Below, piece after piece: positions 50,201 to 63,100 of a stretch of 64,000 nucleotides of DNA; position 1 is the stretch's first letter; each line of letters starts with the position of its first letter. The position numbers and the translations under genes are program-made. Below the pieces are notes generated by a model, which was not told the DNA's origin, did not search any database, and worked only from the letters and a program-made list of their open reading frames with translations. The stretch is from Gymnopilus junonius (taxonomy: Eukaryota > Basidiomycota > Agaricomycetes > Agaricales > Galerinaceae): assembly GCA_015501075.1 (NCBI GenBank), contig JADNYJ010000065.1:124001-188000 (forward strand). The letters run 5' to 3'.

Positions 50201-51749
50201 TAAGTCAATATGTCGGCGACGGAAATCCGATCGTGTATTAACTCTATTTTTTGTCTTTTAATTTCTTCTAGAACGCACTCTCGTTGCAGTTGAAAACGTC
50301 TCAGTCAGCACTGACCAAAAGCGAAGCAGACAATGAATCTTTGGCAAAGGCCCAGGAAAAGAGGGCGTCCGCCGCCGAGGCAACAGCTACATTCTTACAA
50401 TCTCAACTAGTCGACACCAACCAAAGCCTGGCGGATATGAAAGCAAATGTGTCTGAACTGACGTGCGAACTCTCGGCGATGAAGGAGGCATCTGTTATCT
50501 TTGAGACAGAGAATGAAACGATGGCCCACGTCCAGAAGGAGAGCGAAGAGGCGGTCAGGAAGTTCGAGAAATTTGTGGCTGAGCTCAAGAGGGAGAACGA
50601 GAGGCTGCGAAACGAGGTTGGAGGGATTATGGAACGGTTCGAGGGTGGACAGTGGTGAATATTCCTGCCATTATTTGAAGTTGGTGAAATTTGACTTGTG
50701 CAGACTGATGCTGAGAAGGAGCTGGTGAAGCGTCTCCTGGATGACTCGCGTCGGATTCATGAGGAAGACGTGGTTAGGAAAGATAATGAGTTGCGCAGGG
50801 TGAGTATTGCGTTAATGTTTTAGTTGCACACTCTTTCTCACTTCTGTCGTTTGCCTATTAGCGCCAGCATGTAGTTGATTCTCTGAAGGCCAAAGTTGCC
50901 GAGTTGCAAGGAACAATTGCACGTATGATCAAGGAGAAGGATACGGAGCTCCAAGTGGTACCTGCTGCGACGACCTCCAGTAATAGCAAACCTATCGTCG
51001 GTCTTAAGCCTTGGATGCCTTCCTCTAGCCCCAGAATGGAGATTGATGTACGTAAAAAGTTTTTTCCTTATAACTTTATGTTGTGACCTAAATTAATGCA
51101 ATGTGATAGGCCACGATAGAAGAGCAGGAGAACACTCATCAGAAATCTGCTTCCGTCGCTTCAGTAAAGATCACCATTCCCCCAGCAACAAGGAAGGCGC
51201 CGCCTGTGAATCTGCTATTAGCGGATCCCAGATTGTCTCAACTACGGGCTGCAGACTCTGATGACGACGACGACAAGCCGCTCTCGGAGTTGAGTCGTCT
51301 CTCGGAATTGGAAGACGGCTCAGAGAATCGTATGCCCGCTGGTGCTTCACGTGGATTGACTGCAGTGGCGATCAGTAATAAAGGATGAGGTCGGTTTCCC
51401 CTCCTGGAGGGCAGTTTCAAAGAGGCGTGTTGGCACTAATCCAGCGACTGTAAGTCTTCGGTTTCTTTCGTACTCTTCGTTTTTTAGTTGCTCGGTTGAT
51501 CTTTTTGTGTTGGCAGAAACCTTTGAACGGACAAGAGCACAATACAAGCGACACCCAGCTCGGCAGCCTCGGCTGCGGGCCCGAGCGGGATCAAGAAGGT
51601 TTGTGCGATCTTTCTTTAAATATTTCTTCTCTTTCTCTTCTCTCGATGGCATGCTTGTCGTCGTATTGATCGGGAGGTACAGGTTCCTGACGTTCCGGCT
51701 AACTCGGCCAACATCAATGCTAAATCGAAATTGAGAAAACGGAGGTAGG
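47263..51749 (+). CDS. Long coiled-coil protein with many introns
   Basis: Starts M-N-F-F-R-D-E-P-R at 47263 with a Pro/Ser/Asn-rich, likely disordered head (PRLSLPTINPNHQQSRPP; R-I-S-P-P-P-A-S-K-R). From about 47,800 to 50,960 short exons encode heptad-like Glu/Lys/Leu/Gln/Ser sequence (SEHRRLYSEKEKFSLI, ETELSSVKSSLSEIRNELTH, ELKRENERLRNEVGGIMERF), a long coiled coil. The tail has TIPPATRKAPPVNLLLADPR, an acidic D-D-D-D-D run with L-S-E-L, and a basic end K-S-K-L-R-K-R-R before the stop at 51747-51749. A 46-nt intron near 51,330-51,376 and one with GTAAGT at about 51,450 join the last parts. Exon-by-exon boundaries were not all resolved. A structural role (vesicle tether, spindle or chromosome axis) is possible; nothing decides it. 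Confidence 0.6.
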
Positions 51750-52546
51750 ATGTGATTTCTTGGGTTTTGACTCAATCTTGTTTCTTTGTCATTGTTTTCG
51801 ACTTGTAAACTCGGACTCGGACTCGAACTCGACTTCGGAACTTGGAACTTTGGACTTACTTTTGCTCGGTTAACTCCTGATTACGCTTTACTTTTTGCTT
51901 TTGGACTTAGGCTTTATTCTTGCTTGTATACTTTTTTGCCGATACGGACGGTACTTGTATTATAAGTATTCTTGATAAAATATTGTGGTTCTGCCGTTTA
52001 CTAGACCTTGTATGATCCTTGTTTGGAAAAGCCATTTTTTTGCCAGTCATGATCAGTAAGTAAAGCTTTCGCGCGCTTTAGAAGTGCTAATGTCAATATT
52101 CTTAATTAGGGAAGCCGATTCAAACAGTCCAACACGTGTGTAACGTAAAGTGATTGCAATCTCAATTGGTTATTGTCCAGCTTACTGCCCAGATCACCCT
52201 CGGCTGCAGACCACCTGTTGCGTTGGTCTGGCATAATCGTCGACGCTCCAGTGTTCTTCTGGCCAAGAAACTCTTTGATGCTTTGTTCAACCGTGGGCCT
52301 ATCGAACTTAGGCTATCCCAGGCCTCCACGAAATACCACAAACGTTTCCCTACTTCCACAGCGGCCATGGGCGACCTTCGGTTCGCGATTTTGGGGACCT
52401 GAGAAACTTCGCGCATAAAAAGCGTCAACTTTGTAGTTAAACCTTCCACTGACAACTTTCCTCCAACAATTTCGAATTAAAGTAGTGAGTCCTTTCATGA
52501 CCTTGCGCTACGTTCATTGGTAATGTATGGCTTATACAGGCACTTA
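51750..52546. other. Intergenic, tandem genes
   Basis: 3' flank of the coiled-coil gene, with a run of CGGACTCGGACTCGAACTCG-type repeats near 51,808-51,840, then the promoter side of the gene starting at 52547. The ORFs at 52154-52418 overlap on both strands and lack motifs. Confidence 0.4.
51803..51860. repeat. Short tandem ACTCGG/ACTTGG-type repeat
   Basis: AACTCGGACTCGGACTCGAA followed by diverged units CTCGACTTCGGAACTTGGAA forms a degenerate 6-bp repeat in the 3' flank of the coiled-coil gene. Microsatellite-like; no function implied. Confidence 0.55.
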
Positions 52547-53529
52547 ATGCATTTCAGAAATCTTTTTAGCTTGGCGTTTCTCGCTGCCCATGTCGTGGCC
52601 TGTATTTCCGCCCCTCTTGATAACGTGAGGCAATCCTTTTTCCATTCATTATCCTGTAGCTCATTTTAGTCTTTGCTTTTCATATAGGGGACAACGAGGA
52701 GCTTGTACAAACTCCAGCTGGGCTTGTGCCGAAGTCGAATGTATTTGCTGTTCCGCAGGGAGCAAGGATACAGCAGTCTCCTACAGAGATCCAGATCATA
52801 GGCGCGAATGGTACTGTTCTCCATTCCGTTCCCTACACAGATTCAAAGACCGCAAACGTTCTTCAAAGGCCTACGTCAACTGCCACAAGTCGGCGTGAGC
52901 TGCAAAGCGGCTATATTGCCTACACGTACTGGGACTATACAGGTTCAAGCCCAATTTCTTTCTTTGGCACCAACTGGATTGTTCCTCCCACACCTTCCAG
53001 TTGGGATGGCCAACTTCTTTACCTGTGGAATGGTCTCGTGCCCAACGATTTTTCTGCAATTTTGCAACCTGTTTTACAATATGGTGCCTCTCCAGCTGGG
53101 GGAGGCGAATACTACTCCATTGCCTCTTGGTGGCTAATTGGAGATTATGTATACTATACAGACGTTACCCAAGTGCAACCTGGTACATTTTTGCAAGGCC
53201 ACATAAACCTGACGGGCACGTCAGACTCTGGAGGTGCAACCCTGTATTCATACACGTCCACCTTTGTGGGCTATCCCAATTCCACTATTTCTGCATCGAC
53301 AATCGGAGTCCTCAATTGGGCATATGAAGCATTAGAGATTTACACTACCGAAAGTACCTCTGATTTACCCGCTGGAAATTCTGTGTTCTCCACGATCGAC
53401 ATCACATTCCAGAACGGCCAAAATCCCTCCTCCATTCCTTGGACTGCGGTCAGTGATCCTACTGACGGGATTACCATGACGGTCCTCTCGACTTCTGGGA
53501 CCATTGGTTCTCTTCTTCTCACATATTAG
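52547..53529 (+). CDS. Secreted beta-rich protein of an uncharacterised fungal family
   Basis: Exon 1 (52547-52601) encodes a signal peptide (MHFRNLFSLAFLAAHVVA). The intron starts GTATTT and ends ATATAG at 52687, and exon 2 runs 52688-53529 in one frame. The alternative donor GTGAGG at 52629 would leave the frame one base off. The mature protein (about 280 residues) has GYIAYTYWDYTG, FGTNWIVPPTPSSWDGQLLY, then L-W-N-G-L-V-P-N-D, LQPVLQYGASPAGGGEYYSI, ASWWLIGD and VQPGTFLQGHINLTGTS. This alternation suggests a jelly-roll or ConA-like sandwich. The W-P-x-P start and L-Q-P-V-L-Q-Y-G motif look family-defining. No catalytic residues could be named. Confidence 0.68.
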
Positions 53530-54014
53530 ATTTATCGATATTGTGCAAGTAATCGAAAGGCTCTTAGTCTATTAATTAAATAGTGCTTCTATTTTCTCTA
53601 CGTAAGGGTTACAAAATGACAATGTGACACTGCAAAGCAGGGAATTTTGCTTGGAATGCAGAGCCTGAGTTGGAACGTTTAATACAATTTCTGGAGACAC
53701 TTATGCTCTAAATTTATCTACTTGTATTGCTTATTTTCTACCATCCCCTCTCTCGAGGCTCGAGCGTACAAGTAACATCGTTATTCAGGGGTGTAGTTAC
53801 TATGTTAGCCAGCAATGAAATGAAAATAGATGCGCCACCAAAAATGAATTGGAAAAGAGCGTTGTGTGGGAAGAATCGAGGAAATAGTACGGTCACGACC
53901 AGGTCATGGGTGCGAAGAAATTCATTTTCTGGCCACGGTCATGGTCGTCGTGCGATTTGATCGATTGGAGGAAGCCCAGATCTCTACCCCACACTAACCA
54001 GCCAGGTTGGTGCG
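53530..54014. other. Intergenic, tandem genes
   Basis: 3' flank of the secreted protein and promoter side of the transcription factor. No coding signal was seen. Confidence 0.45.
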
Positions 54015-57000
54015 ATGCCAGTGGACACGACCAGAGTGATATCACCGCGCAGGACCCAGAAAAAATTGACGGAAGAGGAACTGAAGGAGATTGACAGGAA
54101 ACGGCTCCTCGGTATGGTTGTCTCCTATACTTCATACTAACGTGATTGACTCTCGAAGGACAGGCGAACTTTCTTGTGCGGAATGTCGACGGTTGAAGCT
54201 TAAGTGTGATAAGAAGTTGCCATGTGGGTCGTGTTATAGAAGAGGATGTGAGAGTATCTGTCCTCTAGGTGAGTCTGAGCACAATTGCCACATACGCCTT
54301 GCTCACGGTGGTACAATGTAGGTATCTTGGCTGCTGGCCAAGGCACGCGGTAAGTGTTTACTATGTAATTTTCAACACAGAAATCATCTGAGGCGCCTGA
54401 GACCAGATTCATTTTAGCGGATACTGCCCAGTTACACGAAAAGATCTACGAAATGTCGAACCGAATTCGACAACTCGAGGACGGGCTTGCTATTCTACAA
54501 TCCACTGTCTCTGACCAGCGGCACCCGCTCTTGACAGATGAACTTTTGAAGATCAAATTTGGGTCAGAGGCGATCAACCCTCATCAGCCCACGAGCGACG
54601 AGGATACTCAGATGAATAAGACTATAGATGCTCTTGGAACCCTCACTCTCGGGAGCTCTGGGGAGATGCAGTACTTTGGGCGGTCAGCCGGGTCTGAGGT
54701 ATGTCTGTGCCAATTAGATCGTTTTCTGGTTAAATGCTTACCTCTGGGGTTCGTTCAGACACTTATGATGGTGAGAATACAATATGCTCAATGTTGCATC
54801 GATGAGCCCTTATACCTCCCTATTTTCTCCAAGAGAGCTGGCGAAGAAGCAGAAGACTCTTCGGGCGAAGACCACGACGAAGCTGCTGCGCCTCCTCAAG
54901 ACGCTTTCGCTGATATCGAGAAGCTTGCCAATTTATTCCCATTCACAGGCAAAGGGCGCCCTAACGTCAACGGTCTGGCTTTGATAGAGATGTTCCTGCC
55001 TTCCTTTGAGAGAGCTTCCCAACTCTGCGACTCGTACATTAAACATGCCACCTACTTCTTCCGCCCTATCAAACCAGACGATCTGTTGGACATCCTTTTC
55101 CCTTCAATTTACAAACGCATTGCAACACGATCTCAGGATGCCGCCAATGGGGACCATAACACTCCACATGCCCTCGCCTCTTTATGTTTCATTTTTGCTT
55201 TGGGATGCGTCCTAGATCTCACACGGCTGCCGTACAATTCCGAGGCGGAGAGATACTACGACCTTGGTAGGGCAGCGTTATCTCTGAAGTCGGTGTACGA
55301 TTCGCCAAATATGGATTCCGTAAAAGCTATGGGCTTAATGGCCACCTATCATAGTCTTGCGGGGAAGAAGTACTCAAGGGATAGCGCGGTATGTGGTACT
55401 TGATATCATTATTCATCTCCCCAGAGAGATGTTTACTCACTTCGGGTTACGTAGTGGTGCGTCATGAGCTTTGCTGCGAAGTTAGCTCAAAGTGTACGTG
55501 TTTTACGCGGTGTCACCTTCTTTCATTGACATGCGAGAAATTTTTCTAGATCGGCCTTCGTAAGCACTTATTCTTTTTTCCTATGGCGATCTAATATTGA
55601 TGATACGTACTATTCTGCTCATCGTCCTTCTAGATAGAGACAGCGCACGATGGAATATGGACCCTAAAACCGTCCAGAGAAGGCGGAATCTGTTTTGGGA
55701 AGTCTTCTCGGCCGATGTTTCTCATGTAAAGCAAATGTTGATTTACCAGTGTGGAATTTTACTGACGCTTTACGATATATAGAGCTTAGCTTTAGGTCGC
55801 CCACCAGCTATTCATCTTTCTTATGTGGATTGCGAATTTCCGATTGACGATGATGCGTCATTGAGCCGCAATGCGGAGCATCAGATGGGGTGTAAGTTGC
55901 TACCCTTAACACTCTCACTCTGTCCTCTTTTCCTCGTCGATCTGACTCATTTCAATTAGTCTGGAGAATGAAACACACCTTTGCGAAGGATATTTACAAC
56001 TCCGTCGCAGAAGCTACTCTAACTGCACATGCGCCTAGCTACAATACCATCCTGGATCTGGACCGGAAAGTCCGTGAGATATCCTTCCCTGCTTCGTTCA
56101 ATCCTTATGTCAAACGAGGGGAAGTCGGGGATGAAGTATTTCATTCGAGTTCATTGTCTTTGAGGGACTTTTATGCTAGTCAGCATAGGACAGTCAGTGA
56201 GTAATTTCCTTCAATTGAATCACCATATGCACTGAACCTTGAATCAGCGATGATTTACCTGCATAGGAGTTTCTTTGCTCAAGCCATGTTAGATCACCCG
56301 ACCAATCCGCTCCTCAGTCCATTTGCTCCTTCTTTCTTGACTGCGTATCGGAGTGCGTCCGTTATTATAAAGGCTTCTGTGCATCTTTTTGAAAGATGTG
56401 CGGAGATGGCAATGAGATTGTGGTTTTTGATGTATCATACATTTTCTGCTGCCGTCAGTGAATTTCTGGACTTACATGTAACCATAACTAACTTTTGTTG
56501 CTTGATTGCAGGTATTGTTGGGACCGTGGTAACGCGATCTCCCAATACCAATATTTCTTCGATTGCCATGAGAGATTTCAGCCTTGCGTTAAGCCTCTTT
56601 GAAAGGACAGCTGCCCAGTCACAGAGAGCAAAGATAGCTTTGGTGCGTCGTTTCCGTGCCTTTGAACGAATTGTTAAATTAAATCTTTCATGTATCCTGA
56701 AACTTCAGGCTGTGCTTTTGCAGCTTAAGGAAAAGGCCCTCCGCGCCTATGAACTGGCCTCGAAGACTGCCCCTCCTGGCGTTGCAGGGATGGACACTGG
56801 TGCTGCTGAAGCAGCTAGAACAATATCTTCGCCAATAGTGGATGACACTATTGAGGACGACCTGGCAATTTTTGGAGGGCAGATGAGGGTGCTTGATAGG
56901 AAGGGGAAAGGACACGGGCATGGCATCACAGGAGGTCGCCTTCTACGCCGGCTGGAGGGGATTCAAGGAGTAGTCCATCGCTCTCGGCCTCGAGCGCGAG

Positions 57001-57904
57001 CGTGTCGCCTACTATGGGATCCAGTCAGGTTCCTGGTGCCAGTAGTAGTAATTCATCTATTGCTGGTTTGGGGACGGGAGCAAATGCGGGTTTTGGAGGC
57101 AATTTGTTTGGTGGCCTTGGATTTGGCTTAGATTTACCAGACGTTCATCCCAGTTTGATCACTTACTTGAATCAGGATGCGGTCCGAAGGGCGGTTGCAG
57201 TGGGCCAAGGGCGGGCGGGGCAAGGTCAGCGCGAATCCACAGGTGCTGCTGTGATGACAGGAACTGGAGGTGTCGCTGGCGGAACGGGACCAGGGGTGGG
57301 CAACCTGAACACCCCTATTTCAATTTCTATACCTGAGGCGCCTGTCTCTGGAAAAGGTAGTGACAAGGTTCTTGGAGGGGGATTTGGGACATTTGGGCCT
57401 CCCCTTGCGTCTCGACGTTCGATATTGGATCCTAGTAGGGAGTGGAGTTCGTCCTTTACTGGCTTCGGTGGGAATGGTCAGGGTTCTCCAGTTTCATTGC
57501 CTGGGCTTGGCAATTTACAGAATACGCCAACGCAACATCAGCAGCAACCGACCTATCATTTGCCTGTACCCAGTTCTGCTACGGGAGCTAACCTCATGGC
57601 AAGTAATTTTGGGAATCAACAGTTGCCATCACAATGGGACTTCAACAACTATCAAGGTTCGCAAGGTCCATTCATGACTAGCGGTATGGATCTAGACGTC
57701 CCAGCTGGGTTTGACGATGTTGGTGCTGGGTGGATGAATATTGGAATGAACTCGGATCCAAGGGGGAACGTTAACGTGATGGACCCAATGGGCGTTGTTG
57801 AGATGGGATTGTCGAGTGAAAGCGGGATGGATGCAGGATGGATGTCGTTCATGCGCGATTGTGGGATTATGGACAGTACAGGTACCGGAAATGAAGGACG
57901 GTGA
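54015..57904 (+). CDS. Zn2Cys6 transcription factor with fungal_trans domain
   Basis: Nuclear regulator; targets unknown. From ATG 54015 (MPVDTTRVISPRRTQKKL), an intron (GTATGG...GGACAG) splits the zinc cluster from the start. The cluster is C37-x2-C40-x6-C47-x5-C53-x2-C56-x8-C65 with the basic RRLKLK loop. After two small introns comes a dimerisation coiled coil (EMSNRIRQLEDGLAILQSTV). The middle homology region follows across several introns: Y-F-F-R-P-I-K-P-D-D-L-L-D, LASLCFIFALGCVLDL, RRRNLFWEVFSADVS, SLALGRPPAIHLSYVDCEFP and MIYLHRSFFAQAMLDHP. The C-terminus is a long Gly/Ser/Pro/Gln-rich activation-type region ending at 57904. The frame slips near 56,935 (ITGG to RSPSTPAGGDSRSSPS); one missing base in GGAGG explains it. 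Confidence 0.83.
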
Positions 57905-58614
57905 CGATGTGATGTCTACATTTATATCTGTAAAGTTTTTTTTGCTGCGTGCCCTTGTATATGTACTGTATTTACGTGCTCCTTGTTTTCGTGTTGTACA
58001 AATTACCACTTGAGTTTGTTCATTGTGATATCTTTTCTTACGGGCATCGCATTTCCGTTTACTTTTTCCAACTTCATTTGAATTCGTCAACGCATCAATG
58101 GTTTTCCAAAGTAAACTTCCGTAAGTAAAATTTGACAATGAGCAATGCGATTTCACAACGTTATAATGCATAACCTTTCGTTAGAATTCTAAGATTATGA
58201 TGTGGATTAAGCCTCTGTCAAATTTATAATATGCTTATTGATCGCTCATGAGTAAGCAGGCCGAGAGAACAGCGCTCGAACCGTTACGCCAAAAGGCAGT
58301 GTAACTGAACAATCAATAGTTCAGCCACTCTGTATTCGCCTAATCCAGCAGTTGGTAAGGCAGCAGTAAGACGAGCAGGTTGCATCATGTTAGCAGTTAC
58401 TTCCCGGAGTGTAAATTGAGCCGTTGTGAACCGCTATCAGATCTACAATAAATCTCTTTGAGCGTTCGTTCAATAGTTTCAATTTTGTGTACATTACTAC
58501 ATTACTTGTGCATTTGATATTTGGAAGGCTGTGCAATTGGCCTGCTAATCTCCTTATATCCTTTAAAGAGATCTCACCGGTTACCATTCATTCATCCACT
58601 CCCCTCATTCGAAG
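57905..58614. other. Intergenic, no gene
   Basis: AT-rich 3' flank of the transcription factor, then unassigned sequence up to the kinase relic. No tRNA or motif recognised. Confidence 0.45.
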
Positions 58615-59695
58615 ATGGCCCAGTTTCCAGAGGAGCACCTCGATTTAAGCTCCAGCGAAGGATTTGAATACTTTCCAGCTTACCCAGGCCACAAAGTATA
58701 CCAATCCTGTTATGAATTAATTAGGAAACTTGGCTACGGGCCAAGGTCATCGGTGTGGTTGATCCTAGACCCACAGTTCGTGTTCAGGTTCTGTGTGCGC
58801 TCGCTCCAGTACTATATCCGAACTGTTACTACGGCAAATGGGCCAAAGGCTTTTTTTTGCTATCAAGACATTTACTGCCCATGAAACACTTCAGAAACCA
58901 GCATATGATCTCAATTTATACGACAGTTTCTCCGAGAGCAGTACTCATGGAACGAACCCGCTTGTGTTTGGTGCTCGATGTCGCAGGGCCTTCTTATGAG
59001 GAACTAAGTTAGATTGCCTTCACCTACAAATTCGCTTCCTCTGTACATCGTCCGACGTGCTGTTGCGTGTGTGGTGCAGGAACTTGAAAAGCTGCACAAT
59101 TGCGGCCTCATCCACAAAGGTTCATTTAAATTTATTCCTATGATGTGCTGGTTCTGACTTTTGTGATATATATATAAATAGCTGTTACAGCGAGCAACAT
59201 CGTATTTGAGATTAATTCAAGTCCAGAAGCCGTCGAGCCCGAATTATCCAAGCTGCCATCTTGCGTTATTGAAAAAATGGTTTCAATAGATGGTATGGAA
59301 TACCCCATTGTCCGGTCCTGTCCTGTTCCCAATGGAATTGAATGGAACAATTCTTGGGTGGTCATCAATAGATGTCTGATCAATTTGGTTAACCTTGTGT
59401 ATTGCATGTGTTTGGATTTGATTTTTTCGGTTCTAGTCCCACTAATGACTATCTTATAATTTATCTCGTAGCTCAGAAAATAAAAGGATTACCGACCTGG
59501 TAAGAGTCTCGTATGGATAATTTTTTTCGTCCACCTGGAACTATCTTAGGCATGCTATATACTTCGAAGGTGGATGTTTGGATGCTTGGTTGCTTTGTAA
59601 GTCGGGTATTTCTTGAAATATTACCACCTCATACCGTCTTCGACGCAGACGTATCATATGTTGACAGGGAAGCCCCTTGTCTCGGAGGAAAATAA
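58615..59695 (+). pseudogene. SRPK-like protein kinase relic
   Basis: Begins like Agaricomycete SR-protein kinases: PEEHLDLSSSEGFEYFPAYP, then Y-E-L-I-R-K-L-G-Y-G-P-R-S-S-V-W-L (Gly-rich loop), F-A-I-K-T-F-T-A-H-E-T-L-Q-K (catalytic Lys), L-V-L-D-V-A-G-P-S-Y-E-E-L, then ELEKLHNCGLIHK and ASNIVFEINSSPEAVEPELS, and late PPGTILGMLYTSKVDVWMLG. Frames change at least twice in a direction opposite to the one-base losses elsewhere, and stops lie between the blocks. The catalytic loop reads L-I-H-K-A-V-T-A-S-N-I, lacking the essential Asp of HxD, no DFG-like block is seen, and the C-lobe is missing after about 59,695. This is a dead copy. Confidence 0.75.
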
Positions 59696-60192
59696 TAACC
59701 GAAAATAGGGTGTGCTAGCCGAACTGGAGCGACTTAAAGTTACCTTTTACTGTTCCTTATATTTAAATATTAGGCCTGCAACGTGAGAGAGAGAGCACGG
59801 TCTTTAATTTATTCTTCTCGCACATGAAAAATAACTTTTGAGTTTATTGGGAGGTTGGATTTCTAAAACGATTATTCACCAAGTGTCGGGCTAGAAATAA
59901 AAGTACACATGCACCATTCGAACAATCGGCGAGGTTCAGATTTTCTTCACTCTGCTTCTCCTCTACTTTCGCTTTGTCCATACCGATTTTGTTAAGCCCA
60001 AACTCAGTGTCAAAGCCTTTTAAATAGGCTCAGAGGCAATTAAGGCACGGGTCGGCATTCGGCAGGCTCCAAAATTGAATGGAGAAACTTCCAAAAATAG
60101 CAAGTCATTCGTGTCCCGTGGCTGTCCTTCCCGCAGTGCGTACGACGACGACCAGGGCTTGTCCCAAACCGCGACCATTAACCCCTCCAACA
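59696..60192. other. Promoter region of VPS10
   Basis: About 500 bases upstream of the chosen VPS10 start. The frame is open from 60,079, but the ATG at 60193 fits the signal peptide better. Confidence 0.45.
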
Positions 60193-63100
60193 ATGACAAA
60201 ACGACGCCGTGGCGGCGCTGCAACAGCGCTATTTAGGGCTGTCTTCTTGTCGTTCTCCACGCTGCTCGTGGCTGCCCAAGGACAGCCTGAAAGCACCGTC
60301 AATTCATTCAATAATCTGCCGGCAAGGCTTTTCTTCTTTGACGATACAGAGGTATATTTTGCTTTTCTTTCGAGGTGGACACAAGTCGTTGACAAACTTG
60401 AGTAGGCCGCTATATTCCATGATTCGATAGAGGGAAATGTGTATGTTTCGCTGGACGAGGGGAAGACTTGGAAGCTTGGAGAAGGCATACCTGCTGGGAA
60501 GACGATGATGGTCATCGAGCACCCTATCAATAATCAATATGTGAGGCTAGTACTGTTTGACTCATTCATGTATTCTGACGCTCTGTAGGCATTTGCACTC
60601 ACAGACGGCCTGACGCACTACAGAACTGCAGACCGAGGAAGGTCGTGGAGGGAATTCAAAGTGCCACTTCCTCCAGCTCTTGTTCAACGCCCACTATCTT
60701 TTCACTCTGACCCGAAGAACTACGGATATATTCTCTATCAAGGCGTGAGCTGCGACCGTCAGGGATGGGGTTCTGTTTGCCATGACGAGGTTGGTATTCA
60801 ATACCAGATTTTCGGTGTCGACGTGTCTCATCATTTCATATTTCGCAGACGTTCTACACCAAGGAAGCTTTTTCAGATGAACCAGAACTCCTCCTAAAAG
60901 ACACCAGCCGATGTCAGTTCGCGCACAGCTCAAAGGACTTCAAACACGAAGCACATGAGGACCTCATCTACTGCGTCGCATTCGACTCTTCCTCCTCCTC
61001 CAACTCTCACGACATTTCCACCTCCCGACTCTTCTCCAGCACCGACTTTTTCCAATCAGAAAAGAAAGTCGAAGACCTTGGCATAGGCAAGAATGCCAAG
61101 GGCGTCATAGCCTTCGCCATTGTCTCCAAATTCGCCGTCGTTGCGCTCAAAGACCTCTCTACAGGCTCGGCTGGGGAGATGTTGCTGTATGTCACAGTAG
61201 ACACGAAGACATGGGCGCACGCCCAGTTCCCTCACGCTACCTCTGCACGGCTAAGGGAGAACGCGTATACCATGCTCGAGTCGACGACACATTCGCTGGC
61301 GGTGGATGTGCTGTTACAGGATAAGAGTGCCATCGGCACGCTGTTTGTCAGCAACTCCAACGGGACATTTTTTGTGGAGAGCTTGAAAGATACGAACAGA
61401 AATGGGCTGGGGTATGTCGACTATGAGAGGATATACGGAGTTGAGGGCATTGGGCTTGCGAATGTCGTTTCGAATGCTCAGGATGTGGAAGGTCGCGGGG
61501 CGCAGAAGAGGGTCAAGACTCTAATCACGTTCGACGACGGTTCCTCCTGGTCACCGCTCCAACCCCCCTCTGAAGACGTCGATGGCAACGGCATCTCATG
61601 CGACCCTTCCGACTCCAACACCTGTGCCCTGCATCTCCACTCCGTAACGACCCCACACAACTTTGGCCGCATCTTCTCCTCGCCTGCACCGGGCTTCGTC
61701 ATGGGCGTTGGCAGCATCGGAGAAACCCTGGAGAGTTATGAAGATTGCGATACTTTTTTGAGTATCGATGCGGGTGTGAGTTGGACGATGGTCAGAAGGG
61801 GCGCACACAAGTACGAGTTTGGGGATTTAGGAAGTGTGTTGGTTGTTGTGGATGATGAGCAGGTGACGGATGTCGTTAGGTATAGTTTGGATCTAGGCAA
61901 GACTTGGTGAGTTACTCTTACTGCTTGTGAATTATGCTTTGGACATGGCATTGACCTTTTGGTGATGTAGGCAAGATCATGACCTTGGTATCAAGCTCCG
62001 CGCACGCGGCCTCCTCAACCTTCCAGACTCTACTTCCCAAAAGTTTTTGCTCTAGGCCAAGTGTCTAAACACGACCAGAGCAAGGACGTCGGGAGGGTGG
62101 TTGTCGTGCTGCTTGATTTCTCCAAGACGAGAGGGAGAAAGTGTAGTGACCCTGATTATGAGCAGTGGTATGCCCCGGCCAATTGGCGAAGAGTGCTTGA
62201 TGGGTCACAAGGTGCTTTTCACTTTATTTTAATTGGGTGGTGTTTCGGTACTGATGCCGGCTGCCTCCCCTCTTTTCAGCAATGGTACAAGAGAAGAAAA
62301 CCAGATGCGAATTGCTATGTGGGCGAAAAGTTTAAGGACCCAGTTGTTCACGAGGACAATTGTGAATGTAAAGATTCTGATTATGAATGGTGCGCTCCTT
62401 TGACCATCCTCTTTCCGCCCAATTCTTGATCACTGCTTACAGTGACTACAACTACGTCAAGAACGGCGACAAATGCGAACCTGTCGGCCCTGAACCCATC
62501 CCTGCAGGTGTCTGCGCTGGTGAAGATCCTGACAAGACGTACATGGGCTCATCGGGCTATAGGAAGATTCCTGGGAACACGTGTGTGGGTGGGGTGGAGA
62601 AGGATGAGAAGGTTGAGAAGAAATGTTCTATGGGTATGTTGCTGACTGCCATCATCATTGCCGTTGGCGTGAATAGGACACTGACGACGCCCTCTAGCCC
62701 AACCTGCAGAAGGAGAGATTATTCACCAATCCTTCCAATTTAAAAGCCAAATCGTGCAACACGCTTACTTCAAGGATTCAAAGGTGATACTCTTCCTTGA
62801 ATGAACTTCATTCTTGCCGCTGACTCGATGATGTAGACCATCCTCGTCCGTCTCAACGACCATACAATGTGGCAATCCAGCAACGAAGGCTATTCATGGA
62901 ACCAACTTTCCTCAGACAGCAAGATCCTCGCATTCTACCACCACAAATACTCCAAAGACCGCGCCTACCTCATCACCGAAACTGACGAATTCTTCTACAC
63001 CACCGACACCGGGCGCAACTGGTACTCCAACAGGGCGCCCACGCCGCCCAACATGTTTGGCGCACAAGTCATCCGGTTCCATCCCAACTCTGACTACCTC

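Noticed and set aside
60079..60192. Upstream Met of VPS10
   Set aside because: Would bury the signal peptide behind about 38 Pro/Thr/Arg-rich residues.
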